Positions 46,117 through 53,192 of a stretch of DNA of 64,000 nt are shown piece by piece. The notes beneath the pieces were generated by a model. That model saw only the letters and a program-made list of their open reading frames with translations. It did not search any database and was not told where the DNA came from. Location: positions 1-64,000 of the forward strand of contig DATIJC010000020.1 of the NCBI GenBank assembly GCA_035479015.1. The letters are read 5' to 3'. The translations under genes and the position numbers were made by a program. Numbering within the stretch: the first letter of the stretch is position 1; each line of letters opens with the position of its first letter. The DNA is from DATIJC01 sp035479015. Its GTDB lineage: Bacteria; Patescibacteriota; Microgenomatia; UBA1400; UBA12028.

Positions 46117-47130
46117 AAGATTCGATTGACGATCTAACGTAGAAAAATCTGTAACAAAGTCGTTGGCCTGGGCCTGAAAATATGCTGCAACGCCAATCAT
46201 CGCCGCATTATCTGTATACAGTTTTTGTGAGTAGGGAACTAGCAGGGGAATTTTATGGGTACGAGCAACCGAACGTAGAGCATGGCGCACTTCCCTATTG
46301 GCTCCTACTCCCCCGCCCAAAATAATACTTTTCACCTCTTTATCTTTTAGCGCAAATTCAAGTTTCTCAATCAGGTGTGTGATCGCAGAAGTTTGGAATC
46401 CAAGCGCAATATCTGCTATATCTTGTTGTGTTAGTTTGTCGTATTTTTCAATGATGCGGGAAGCAGCAGTTTTTAAACCTGAAAAACTCATATTAGCGTC
46501 TTTGACTTGTCGCATTGGCACTGGAAAAGGAATTTTTCCAACTATTCCTTTGCGGGCCATCAGCTCTACTAACCTGCCAGCTGGATATCCTAAGCCCAAC
46601 ATGCGACCGACTTTATCAAAGGCTTCGCCCATCGCATCGTCTTGTGTCTGCCCGACGATTTCATACTCCCCAATTGCTTTGGCATACACAAACTCGGTAT
46701 GACCTCCCGATACCAATACGGCCAATGCTGGAAATTGATCAGCCCATGGCTGACCCGCCTTGGGCGGGTTTGCAAGAAACGAAAGCAAATGTCCTTCCAT
46801 ATGGTTAACTGCAATCAACGGCTTGTTGTATTTAGTCGCAAGCTCTTTTGCATATGCGATACCAATCTCTAATGCTATCGCGAGTCCAGGACCGACCGTC
46901 ACGGCGATTGCGTCAAGATCGCTAAGATTTACTTTTGCTTTTTTCAATGCTTGCTCTACAACCGTCGGCAAATTTTGTTCATGCGACAAGCGGGCTAGTC
47001 TTGGCACAACACCACCATAAATCTGTAAATCAGAAACCTCGCTAAAACGTATATTTGAACGAATAGCTAAGTTTTCGATTACTGCGGCTGCAGTATCATC
47101 AAATGAGGTGTCGACAGATAAAATAATCAT
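46084..47130 (-). CDS. tsaD: tRNA N6-threonylcarbamoyladenosine transferase subunit TsaD
   Basis: 348 aa Kae1/TsaD protein that transfers the threonylcarbamoyl group to A37 of tRNAs. 'LSVDTSFDDTAAAVIE', metal-binding 'HMEGHLLSFL', 'LAVLVSGGHTEFVYA', 'DDAMGEAFDKVGRMLGLGYP' and 'LGGGVGANREVRHAL'. Between 'SFLAN' and 'FPALAVLV' the residues 'PPKAGQPWADQ' come from a two-hairpin repeat (46740-46770). The C-terminal 'FPRRRETSI' comes from a GNAG hairpin (46092-46118). Both look like insertions into an otherwise normal protein. Confidence 0.96.
   Translation of the reverse strand: MIILSVDTSFDDTAAAVIENLAIRSNIRFSEVSDLQIYGGVVPRLARLSHEQNLPTVVEQALKKAKVNLSDLDAIAVTVGPGLAIALEIGIAYAKELATKYNKPLIAVNHMEGHLLSFLANPPKAGQPWADQFPALAVLVSGGHTEFVYAKAIGEYEIVGQTQDDAMGEAFDKVGRMLGLGYPAGRLVELMARKGIVGKIPFPVPMRQVKDANMSFSGLKTAASRIIEKYDKLTQQDIADIALGFQTSAITHLIEKLEFALKDKEVKSIILGGGVGANREVRHALRSVARTHKIPLLVPYSQKLYTDNAAMIGVAAYFQAQANDFVTDFSTLDRQSNLSFPRRRETSI
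46092..46118. repeat. GNAG hairpin spanning the convergent ends of two genes
   Basis: TTCCCGC-CTGC-GCGGGAA; the loop on the other strand is GCAG. Flanks on the minus strand: TTTCAT..ACCAG, matching the family's TGTCAT..CCAG. It encodes the C-terminal residues of both the plus-strand 107-aa protein and TsaD. Confidence 0.7.
46740..46770. repeat. two-hairpin repeat inside tsaD
   Basis: CAGCC-CAT-GGCTG followed directly by ACCCGCC-TTG-GGCGGGT. The same two-hairpin layout occurs at 47143-47172 with changed loops (CAA and AT). In frame, encoding 'PPKAGQPWAD'. Confidence 0.75.
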
Positions 47131-47138
47131 GTTTGTAG

Positions 47139-48215
47139 TTAGTCAGCCCAAGGCTGACCCGCCATGGGCGGGTAATTAATTGTAATTTTACGTGAGAACT
47201 CCCCAGTGTCTTCTAGGGAAATCCAAATAATCTTTGCTCCTCTACAGAGTTTTTCCAATTCTATGGCAAATCGGTCTGCCCACTCTATGGCCAGCACGCA
47301 GTTGTTTTCAATATATTTTTTGATACCAATCAGCTCCAGTTCCTTTGCTTCGCTCATCCTCCATGTATCGATATGCACGAACAAACTTGGCCGTGACTCG
47401 CTCTCAAATCTATACTCACTTGCCATCGTGTAGGTAGGACTAACAACTGGATCCCCTATGGATAGACCTGCAGCTAAGCCCTTCACAAAGTGCGTCTTCC
47501 CAGCCCCCATCTCACCCGTGAGCGCAAAAACGATTGGGGTATATGTATAAAAGGATCGGTACTGCGTTGCCAAACTTTGCGCCGCAGCAACCGTCTCCTG
47601 TACTGAATCCGTTTCAATAATTTGTTTTTTGGCAAACTGGATTTGACCCATTCGCTGTACTTTTATGTCATCCAAAGTTGTATCAATTACTGTAGACGGT
47701 TCATTGTGCGGCAATTCTCCTGCGTCCAAAACGAGATCAATGAGATCCTTTTGTGATCGTGAAATTGCCGTGAAAATATCGCTAATAGTGTACGGGCGCT
47801 TTTGATTGGAGGCATTAGCCCCGGTAGCAGTTATTCCGTGTCCAAATTTAGAAATAATCTCTAAAATTAGTGGGTACTTAGGGATACGGATCCCCAGCGT
47901 ACCACCAGTAATTTTGTGTGAAACTACGGTCACCGGACCTGGTAAAAACGTCTGGTAGACATTGAGTGCAGTATCATTGAGCTCCACATACTTTTGGGCC
48001 ATCCGGACATCGGATACAGCCACAGAAATTGGTTTATTATTGCGCTTCCCTTTATAGTCCAAGAGTCTTTGCATCGCGGCTGGATTTTCACAATCCGCCC
48101 CTATGCCATAGGTAGTTTCGGTGGGGTACACTACAAGACCGCCAGCTTGTAATACAGCTACGATTTTCTTAATCACTTCTTCTTTTGAGATTTTTCCCAG
48201 GTCCAGTATTTCCAT
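47139..48215 (-). CDS. TsaC-TsaE fusion for t6A synthesis
   Basis: 358 aa. Residues about 1-200 are a Sua5/YrdC/TsaC domain ('AGGLVVYPTETTYGIGADCE', 'LDYKGKRNNKPISVAVSD', 'FLPGPVTVVSHK', 'ITATGANAS') that makes threonylcarbamoyl-AMP. Residues about 205-350 are a TsaE P-loop ATPase (Walker A 'ALTGEMGAGKTHFVKGLA', 'VSPTYTMASEYRF', 'HIDTWRM', 'LAIEWADRF'). The C terminus 'PPMAGQPWAD' is repeat-encoded. tsaD follows 8 nt downstream, so all three catalytic t6A functions except TsaB are in one unit. Confidence 0.93.
   Translation of the reverse strand: MEILDLGKISKEEVIKKIVAVLQAGGLVVYPTETTYGIGADCENPAAMQRLLDYKGKRNNKPISVAVSDVRMAQKYVELNDTALNVYQTFLPGPVTVVSHKITGGTLGIRIPKYPLILEIISKFGHGITATGANASNQKRPYTISDIFTAISRSQKDLIDLVLDAGELPHNEPSTVIDTTLDDIKVQRMGQIQFAKKQIIETDSVQETVAAAQSLATQYRSFYTYTPIVFALTGEMGAGKTHFVKGLAAGLSIGDPVVSPTYTMASEYRFESESRPSLFVHIDTWRMSEAKELELIGIKKYIENNCVLAIEWADRFAIELEKLCRGAKIIWISLEDTGEFSRKITINYPPMAGQPWAD
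47143..47172. repeat. two-hairpin repeat at the end of the TsaC-TsaE gene
   Basis: CAGCC-CAA-GGCTG then ACCCGCC-AT-GGGCGGGT, sister copy of 46740-46770. It supplies the last ten codons ('PPMAGQPWAD') of the fusion gene. Confidence 0.75.
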
Positions 48216-48240
48216 ACCCCTGGTATTATACCCGACTTAC

Positions 48241-48435
48241 CTACTTTTTCCGTAGAGTCTCGACAATAGAGGGCGGCATACTGCCATACAGGGAAAGGCA
48301 ACAAGTTACCAAGAAGATGAGCATCCGCTTATTGCTTAACTTTTCGGTCTTTTCCAACAAATGCGGGGCAATCTCTTTTTCCCGTCCAGGAGCGCTGTCA
48401 AAATCTTCGACGTTTTCAAATTCAGGGATTTTCAT
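48241..48435 (-). CDS. small single-pass membrane protein, 64 aa
   Basis: ATG at 48435 (protein MKIPEFENVEDF) is the likely start; five further codons extend to 48450, next to tRNA-Val. Acidic N terminus, then one hydrophobic segment ('RMLIFLVTCCLSLYG') and a short basic tail. Family unknown. It lies between tRNA-Val and the TsaC-TsaE gene on the same strand. Confidence 0.45.
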   Translation of the reverse strand: MKIPEFENVEDFDSAPGREKEIAPHLLEKTEKLSNKRMLIFLVTCCLSLYGSMPPSIVETLRKK

Positions 48436-48451
48436 TTTCTTTGTCCTCAAG

Positions 48452-48525
48452 TGGACCCGAGAGGAGTCGAACCTCTGACCTCATCAATGTGAATGATGCG
48501 CTCTAACCAACTGAGCTACGAGTCC
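48452..48525 (-). tRNA. tRNA-Val(CAC)
   Basis: Acceptor GGACTCG/CGGGTCC (with a G-T pair), D-arm GCTC..GAGC, anticodon stem CATCA/TGATG with loop TTCACAT (anticodon CAC), T-arm AGAGG-TTCGACT-CCTCT, discriminator A followed by C. No encoded CCA. Confidence 0.96.
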
Positions 48526-48530
48526 AAGAA

Positions 48531-48539
48531 TGCTATTAT
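48531..48539 (+). promoter_or_regulatory. extended -10, probable leaderless promoter
   Basis: TGCTATTAT (TGnTATTAT) ends 6 nt before the ATG at 48546. It lies immediately outside the tRNA-Val gene, which runs the other way. Confidence 0.5.
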
Positions 48540-48545
48540 ATCAGG

Positions 48546-48887
48546 ATGAAGGCGGCTATTGTTGAAGATTTCCCCGATTGGAAAGAAAAGATAACCAAAG
48601 AACTAGAATCTCATGGGATTAATGTTGTGGCAAAAGCTACCACAAAGGCTCAAGGAATTCAGTTGGTTTCTCAGCTTCAAAAATTGGGTGTTCAAGTGCT
48701 CATACTCGATGGGGCACTCGATCAAAGTAGTGATGACGGAAACGAGATAGGTAAACTGTGTAAACAAATTGCGCCCGATGTTTTACGGGTTGGGATGTCG
48801 CGATACCCAGATGGGGTGACCGAGGTGGATATTGTTGTTGGAAAAGAGAATTTAAATGAACTGGCCGAAACAATTCTCTCGTTTTAA
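48546..48887 (+). CDS. receiver-like protein
   Basis: 113 aa CheY-like fold: 'MKAAIVEDFPDWKEKI' with the acidic residues after strand 1, a possible phospho-acceptor Asp in 'VQVLILDGALDQS' and a Lys in 'IVVGKENLNEL'. The region after strand 3 ('DGALDQSSDDGNE') is atypical and the conserved Thr/Ser of strand 4 is replaced by 'VGMSRYP'. It is a divergent or degenerate receiver with no output domain or kinase next to it. Confidence 0.7.
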   Translation: MKAAIVEDFPDWKEKITKELESHGINVVAKATTKAQGIQLVSQLQKLGVQVLILDGALDQSSDDGNEIGKLCKQIAPDVLRVGMSRYPDGVTEVDIVVGKENLNELAETILSF

Positions 48888-48981
48888 GATTTTGCCATCC
48901 AAGAATGGAATTTGTCGTACAACATTCAATTTCAGGCACTCGACTCTAGGGTGAGATATAAGGATTTCTTATAGTTCGAAA

Positions 48982-49227
48982 TTAGAGCAAGGGAGACTCA
49001 TTTCCTTCCTCGTCAACAAAAGACCAGTTTTCAGTAGTCATTAATCGAGTCATCATATCCATAACCATCTTTTCTACTAATTCTGGAGGATAATGTTCAC
49101 TCATCCTCTCCATTACGGTTGAAAGCGACTCCGGGTCATGACTTCTCAAGGCGATTTTAAGTAAACGTGATGTATCCGCTTCCCATTGAAAATTGTCCTT
49201 CCCTGGGTACCATTGTTCCTCAGCCAT
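48982..49227 (-). CDS. hypothetical protein, 81 aa, paralogue of the protein at 45793
   Basis: Acidic helical protein with 'SRLLKIALRSHDPESLSTVM' and 'TENWSFVDEEG', matching the core of the 107-aa protein encoded at 45793-46116. A GGAGAAAAA ribosome binding site lies before the ATG. Not recognised otherwise. It stands alone between a receiver-like gene and lepB. Confidence 0.55.
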   Translation of the reverse strand: MAEEQWYPGKDNFQWEADTSRLLKIALRSHDPESLSTVMERMSEHYPPELVEKMVMDMMTRLMTTENWSFVDEEGNESPLL

Positions 49228-49357
49228 ATTTTTCTCCTATTTTTGTGCATTCTATCATCCAAACTAACAACAGCTCAACGTGCTACTCTACTGAGAGTAT
49301 TTACAAGTAAAGAGGTGTTTTCTGTATTTGGCGGGATCGGGTCCACATTCCCCACCC

Positions 49358-49385
49358 TTGCTTTCGGCACTATACCCAGTAGAAT
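49358..49385 (+). promoter_or_regulatory. promoter of lepB
   Basis: TTGCTT (49358-49363), 16-bp spacer, TAGAAT (49380-49385), 8 nt before the ATG at 49394. It excludes an upstream start at 49328 and fits a leaderless mRNA. Confidence 0.5.
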
Positions 49386-49393
49386 TATTGCTT

Positions 49394-49981
49394 ATGGAAG
49401 AAACCTCAATTGCCCATCGAATTGGTGCATTTTTTTTGGACATGATCGAGACAATCGTCATCGCTCTCTCCATCTTTCTCGTCATCTACCTCTTTTTAAT
49501 GCAACCTCACCAGGTGAGCGGCCTCTCTATGTTCCCAACCTACCATGATAAAGAGTACCTATTAACTGACAAAGTTTCTTATAAATTCGGCAATCCGAAG
49601 CGTGGCGACGTGGTTGTGTTTCACGCTCCACCGGCCGCAAATTGTCCCGCCGGAACCGGTTGTGACTTCATCAAACGCGTGATTGGTCTACCTGGCGAAA
49701 CTCTAGAGATCAAAGACCACGCCTGGTACATTAATGGCAAACAGTTGCCTGAACCTTATATTCCTCCCGAGAACATATTAAATGATGGTGCCTTCACAGA
49801 AGGGCGTGCCGTCACCCTAGGACCCGATGAATATTTAGTAATAGGAGATAACCGTCCTCACAGTAGTGACGGCCGCGTCTGGGGTCCAATCACCAAAGAG
49901 GAGATTGTTGGGAGAGTATTCTTCCGTTACTTCCCATTTAATCGGGCTGGCCTTACAGCGCCCGTAACGTATCCGTTTTAG
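49394..49981 (+). CDS. lepB: signal peptidase I
   Basis: 195 aa membrane serine protease that removes signal peptides. N-terminal transmembrane helix ('MIETIVIALSIFLVIYLFL'). Catalytic Ser in 'VSGLSMFPTYHDKEYL', catalytic Lys in 'DFIKRVIGLPGE', and box E 'YLVIGDNRPHSSDGRVWG'. All expected boxes are present. The end overlaps the convergent parB gene by 29 nt. Confidence 0.96.
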   Translation: MEETSIAHRIGAFFLDMIETIVIALSIFLVIYLFLMQPHQVSGLSMFPTYHDKEYLLTDKVSYKFGNPKRGDVVVFHAPPAANCPAGTGCDFIKRVIGLPGETLEIKDHAWYINGKQLPEPYIPPENILNDGAFTEGRAVTLGPDEYLVIGDNRPHSSDGRVWGPITKEEIVGRVFFRYFPFNRAGLTAPVTYPF

Positions 49982-50819
49982 GTTCTTCCGGTTTTCCTAT
50001 GGAAAGCAGTTTATTAAGCACTGGCTGCGTCTCTTCGGGTGAGCCTTTTAGGAGAATAGTTACGCGGGTTTGTGAGCGTGACCTGGTGAGTTTCACCAGT
50101 GACTTACTTCCAAATGAATTCTGCAGTTTTGCTTGCCACGAATCGATTTGGTCAGACACCATAAATGCCGTCTTGTACTGTCCTGACTGCGTTTGTTTGG
50201 GTGCTGCTTGTTCCTTCATGCGCCGCGCCAAGTCTTCTGCTCGACGCACTGAGCCATCTTCACGCAATAGTGTTTTGTACGCTTCTACCATCAGCTTTGT
50301 GTCTTCTATGGCCGATAACGCACGCGCATGACCTTCTGTAATCGCCCCACTCAACAAACCATCTTTTATCGCATCGGGTAGCGTCAGCATGCGTATTGAA
50401 TTAGATACATACGCCTGAGATTTTCCAATTCTCTCTGCTACCAAACCCACCGTTAATCCAAACTCATGAAGTAATCTATCAAATGCTTTTGCGCGGTCTA
50501 GCACATGTAGATTTACGCGCTGCACATTTTCAATGAGTGCCATCTCCAACATTCCTTTTGGACTGGTTTCAAGAATCATTGCCGGTACTTCTTTTAGACC
50601 AGCGAGTTTTGCTGCTCTCCAACGGCGTTCTCCCGCAATTATCTGATATCCCGCCGGCGTGTGAGCTACCACCAATGGTTCCAAGACACCATGCAGCTGA
50701 ATAGATTGCATTAGGTCATCCAGTTCTTCCTTATCCATACTTGCTCGCGGCTGTAGCGGGTTTGGTTCCAAACTATTGATAGGAAGGTGTTGGATTTGTG
50801 ATTGAATAGTATCTGGCAT
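49953..50819 (-). CDS. parB: chromosome partitioning protein ParB
   Basis: 288 aa. Start at the ATG at 50819 (MPDTIQSQIQH); upstream codons overlap the divergent promoter. N-terminal CTPase/ParB-Srx domain 'LEPNPLQPRASMDKEELDDL', 'YQIIAGERRWRAAKLAGLKEV' (GERRxRA motif). Then the helix-turn-helix 'GLVAERIGKSQAYVSNSIRM' and a C-terminal dimerisation region. No parA or clear parS site was found in the window. Confidence 0.94.
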   Translation of the reverse strand: MPDTIQSQIQHLPINSLEPNPLQPRASMDKEELDDLMQSIQLHGVLEPLVVAHTPAGYQIIAGERRWRAAKLAGLKEVPAMILETSPKGMLEMALIENVQRVNLHVLDRAKAFDRLLHEFGLTVGLVAERIGKSQAYVSNSIRMLTLPDAIKDGLLSGAITEGHARALSAIEDTKLMVEAYKTLLREDGSVRRAEDLARRMKEQAAPKQTQSGQYKTAFMVSDQIDSWQAKLQNSFGSKSLVKLTRSRSQTRVTILLKGSPEETQPVLNKLLSIGKPEEPKTDTLRAL

Positions 50820-50831
50820 AGTGTGCACACT
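50820..50831. promoter_or_regulatory. 12-bp palindrome between parB and the FkbM-type gene
   Basis: AGTGTGCACACT is a perfect palindrome lying directly upstream of the parB ATG (50819) and directly before the -10 box of the divergent gene. It could be an operator for both genes; no regulator is known. Confidence 0.4.
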
Positions 50832-50832
50832 G

Positions 50833-50838
50833 TACAAT
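50833..50838 (+). promoter_or_regulatory. -10 box of FkbM-type gene, probable leaderless start
   Basis: TACAAT, 6 nt (ACAGGC) before the ATG at 50845; same spacer as for dus at 44722. Confidence 0.45.
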
Positions 50839-50844
50839 ACAGGC

Positions 50845-51522
50845 ATGCCTTCTGCAACCCTCCGTAATTTCACGGTTTCCTACCACGATAAACTTGAGTA
50901 CGATACACTGGTCAATGAGATTTTCAAAAAAAACGAATATTACGTTGATCTTGAAAACCCGGAACCCGTAATCATTGATTGTGGAGCCCACATTGGACTG
51001 ACTTCTCTCTACCTACTTTCGTTATATCCAAAGGCGAAAATCACCGCAATTGAACCTAATCCTGCAAACCTAGCACTACTTCGTGAAAACATTAGTCAAA
51101 ATGGATTTGAATCTCAGGTAAACATCCTGCCCAAGGCACTCGCGAGTTTTGAGGGTAAGGTGCCTTTATTTGTCAATCCAAATTGGGGAGTTTTTTCATC
51201 TCTGAAAAAAGGCGGTTGGACCGGCGAGCATGCGCCAAATTCAGTGCCAATAGAGACTATCAAATTCTCATCGCTTCTAGATAAACCAATTGATTTTGTC
51301 AAAATGGATATCGAGGGCCTAGAACTGGAAGTGCTACGGGAAGCAGGTCCAAAGTTGAAACTCATTTCCCACCTAACCCTAGAATTTCATGAAACCAAAA
51401 AACAAAAAGTAGATACGCTGGTAAAACTACTCCAGCAGTTTTTTAAATCGGTAGAAGTGGAAAAGGACGATAGACGGGAGAAAGATAAAGCCAATCAGCT
51501 GTATTTAGTTACCGCACATTAA
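50845..51522 (+). CDS. FkbM-type methyltransferase
   Basis: 225 aa SAM-dependent methyltransferase: '[20 protein letters not shown]' (motif I), '[20 protein letters not shown]' and '[20 protein letters not shown]', the FkbM hallmark DIEG. Such enzymes often methylate sugars or small hydroxyls; the substrate is unknown. It is remote from the glycan cluster and divergent from parB. The 3' end overlaps rpmA by 14 nt. Confidence 0.87.
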   Translation: MPSATLRNFTVSYHDKLEYDTLVNEIFKKNEYYVDLENPEPVIIDCGAHIGLTSLYLLSLYPKAKITAIEPNPANLALLRENISQNGFESQVNILPKALASFEGKVPLFVNPNWGVFSSLKKGGWTGEHAPNSVPIETIKFSSLLDKPIDFVKMDIEGLELEVLREAGPKLKLISHLTLEFHETKKQKVDTLVKLLQQFFKSVEVEKDDRREKDKANQLYLVTAH

Positions 51523-51754
51523 CGAGCGTGCGGCCGAGGCGCTTGGAGAAGGCGACTACTCCGTCCATCATGGCGAAAATTGTGTGATCACGACCCAAAC
51601 CCACACCTTTTCCTGGTTTGTATTTTGTCCCATGTTGGCGGACAATAATTTGACCAGTTTTCACGGCTTGATTCCCGGATTTCTTCAGTCCGAGTCGTTT
51701 GCCATGACGCTGATGATGTTGTCTGGTGGAACCACCAGCTTTAACGTGTGACAT
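51509..51754 (-). CDS. rpmA: ribosomal protein L27
   Basis: 81 aa. '[25 protein letters not shown]' is the usual N-terminal tail that reaches the peptidyl-transferase centre, cited here only in part: '[16 protein letters not shown]'. Then '[21 protein letters not shown]'-like block '[15 protein letters not shown]'. There is no N-terminal pre-sequence needing Prp protease. Overlaps the methyltransferase gene by 14 nt. Confidence 0.97.
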   Translation of the reverse strand: MSHVKAGGSTRQHHQRHGKRLGLKKSGNQAVKTGQIIVRQHGTKYKPGKGVGLGRDHTIFAMMDGVVAFSKRLGRTLVNVR

Positions 51755-52874
51755 ATTCTAAAACAAATATTTGTCGTTTTACGATCGTATCTGGACGATC
51801 ATACACAAATACAGAACTCGTAGTATATCCAATATCCTTTACCCTGTCAATGACGCTCTCGAGAGAAAAACGCTGTCTCCCTGTTTCCTCTATCAGAGGC
51901 AGGGCGATGCATATCTTTCCGCCGTCTTTGAGAATTTTGGTCCACTGCTTAAATGTCCCTATGTAAAGTTTTTCCAAACCTTTAAATATTCCTGGGAGTG
52001 CGCCTTTTGCTGGTGTTTGTGGTCCCAATAAGCCTTCTACGACGATTGCATCTACCTGCCCTCCAAGCTGCTCAACAGTCACATGTGTTGCATCGGCACA
52101 GAAAACTAACGCATCATTTGACAAGTGATACTCATCTTTGAGCCATTTGGTATTAGCGCTAGCCTGGTCGGCAGCTTCTTGTCGGATATCCGACCCGATT
52201 GCAGTCATATCTAGCGTCATTGCCTCCAAAAGCACTGTACCCGTTCCACACATAGGATCGTACACACGTAAGTTGGGTTTTCCGCCGGTAGCAAGATTTA
52301 ACATCATTCGTGCGAGCTTAGGTGGCAACATCCCACGTTTGCGGTCAGACTCAGGCTTGCGCCGGTCCCGCAGCGTCCATTGATCAATATTTTGCACACC
52401 TATCGTGTACGCAAAAGTGACCATATCCTCTGAGAAAACCAACCAAACCTCTTCCACGTTTTGATGAAGCAGGACACTGGCAGACAATCCTTCACGGGGT
52501 GATTCCACAAATCTCCCACGTATATCTGACTCTGAGAGCTTTTCTTTGATAGCAGCGAGGTCCACACTGGGGACATTTGTACGGCCAAATTCAGCGACAC
52601 CAAAGGAAATCTTTGTTTGTCCCGCGGTTACTAATCCCTGCAGCACCTCTGTCACTTGGTTGATCAAGTCACTTTCATCCAGAACGGGTATTTTTTTGAC
52701 TACTTGAGCCACTTTGATGCTACCGCCTAGAGCATTCTGCAGTTCAATTGCTTCTTTATCTCCTGGTAGTTCTACCACGGCAACATTGGACAATAGTAAT
52801 GTAGCAGGACACAGAGCCTGTAGCTCAGCAAACGACAGGTCGGCGAGCCGGCCTAATAAAAAGAGGAATTGCAT
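51741..52874 (-). CDS. TRM11/RlmL-type RNA methyltransferase
   Basis: 377 aa. The N-terminal part (about 1-150) resembles a THUMP-type RNA-binding region. The C-terminal Rossmann domain has '[20 protein letters not shown]' (motif I with DPMCGTGT) and '[20 protein letters not shown]', then '[10 protein letters not shown]', as in the UPF0020/TRM11-like family. It probably modifies guanosine in tRNA or rRNA. It lies between rplU and rpmA, where these two are normally adjacent or separated only by prp. Confidence 0.85.
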   Translation of the reverse strand: MQFLFLLGRLADLSFAELQALCPATLLLSNVAVVELPGDKEAIELQNALGGSIKVAQVVKKIPVLDESDLINQVTEVLQGLVTAGQTKISFGVAEFGRTNVPSVDLAAIKEKLSESDIRGRFVESPREGLSASVLLHQNVEEVWLVFSEDMVTFAYTIGVQNIDQWTLRDRRKPESDRKRGMLPPKLARMMLNLATGGKPNLRVYDPMCGTGTVLLEAMTLDMTAIGSDIRQEAADQASANTKWLKDEYHLSNDALVFCADATHVTVEQLGGQVDAIVVEGLLGPQTPAKGALPGIFKGLEKLYIGTFKQWTKILKDGGKICIALPLIEETGRQRFSLESVIDRVKDIGYTTSSVFVYDRPDTIVKRQIFVLEYVTR

Positions 52875-52880
52875 AGAAGT

Positions 52881-53192
52881 TTATTGTATCGCGGTTATCT
52901 CAATGGTGGACAGTGACTGTCGGTGACCATGAACCTTACGGAATCTTGACTTGGCTTTAAAGACTGCGACGCGGATCTTGTCACCTTTTTCGTCAGAAAT
53001 GAGTTTGGCTTCAACCTTTGCATCCTCGACTAATGGGGTTCCGATTTGGCGTTTCTCTCCATCGACAACCAAAAGGACGTCTTTTATCGTAAGTTTCTCA
53101 CCTACGTCTTGGGGCAAACGGTCGATTGTGAGCTTCTCGCCTTCAGAGACGACATGCTGTTTACCATTAATCGCTATAACTGCGTATTTCAT
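52881..53192 (-). CDS. rplU: ribosomal protein L21
   Basis: 103 aa from the ATG at 53192, which overlaps the rodA stop (ATGA). 'MKYAVIAINGKQHVVSEGEK', 'EKLTIKDVLLVVDGEK' and the C-terminal RNA-binding 'KIRVAVFKAKSRFRKVHGHRQ', shown in parts: 'FKAKSRFRKVHGHRQ'. A longer frame to 53258 runs inside rodA and is not used. Confidence 0.97.
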   Translation of the reverse strand: MKYAVIAINGKQHVVSEGEKLTIDRLPQDVGEKLTIKDVLLVVDGEKRQIGTPLVEDAKVEAKLISDEKGDKIRVAVFKAKSRFRKVHGHRQSLSTIEITAIQ

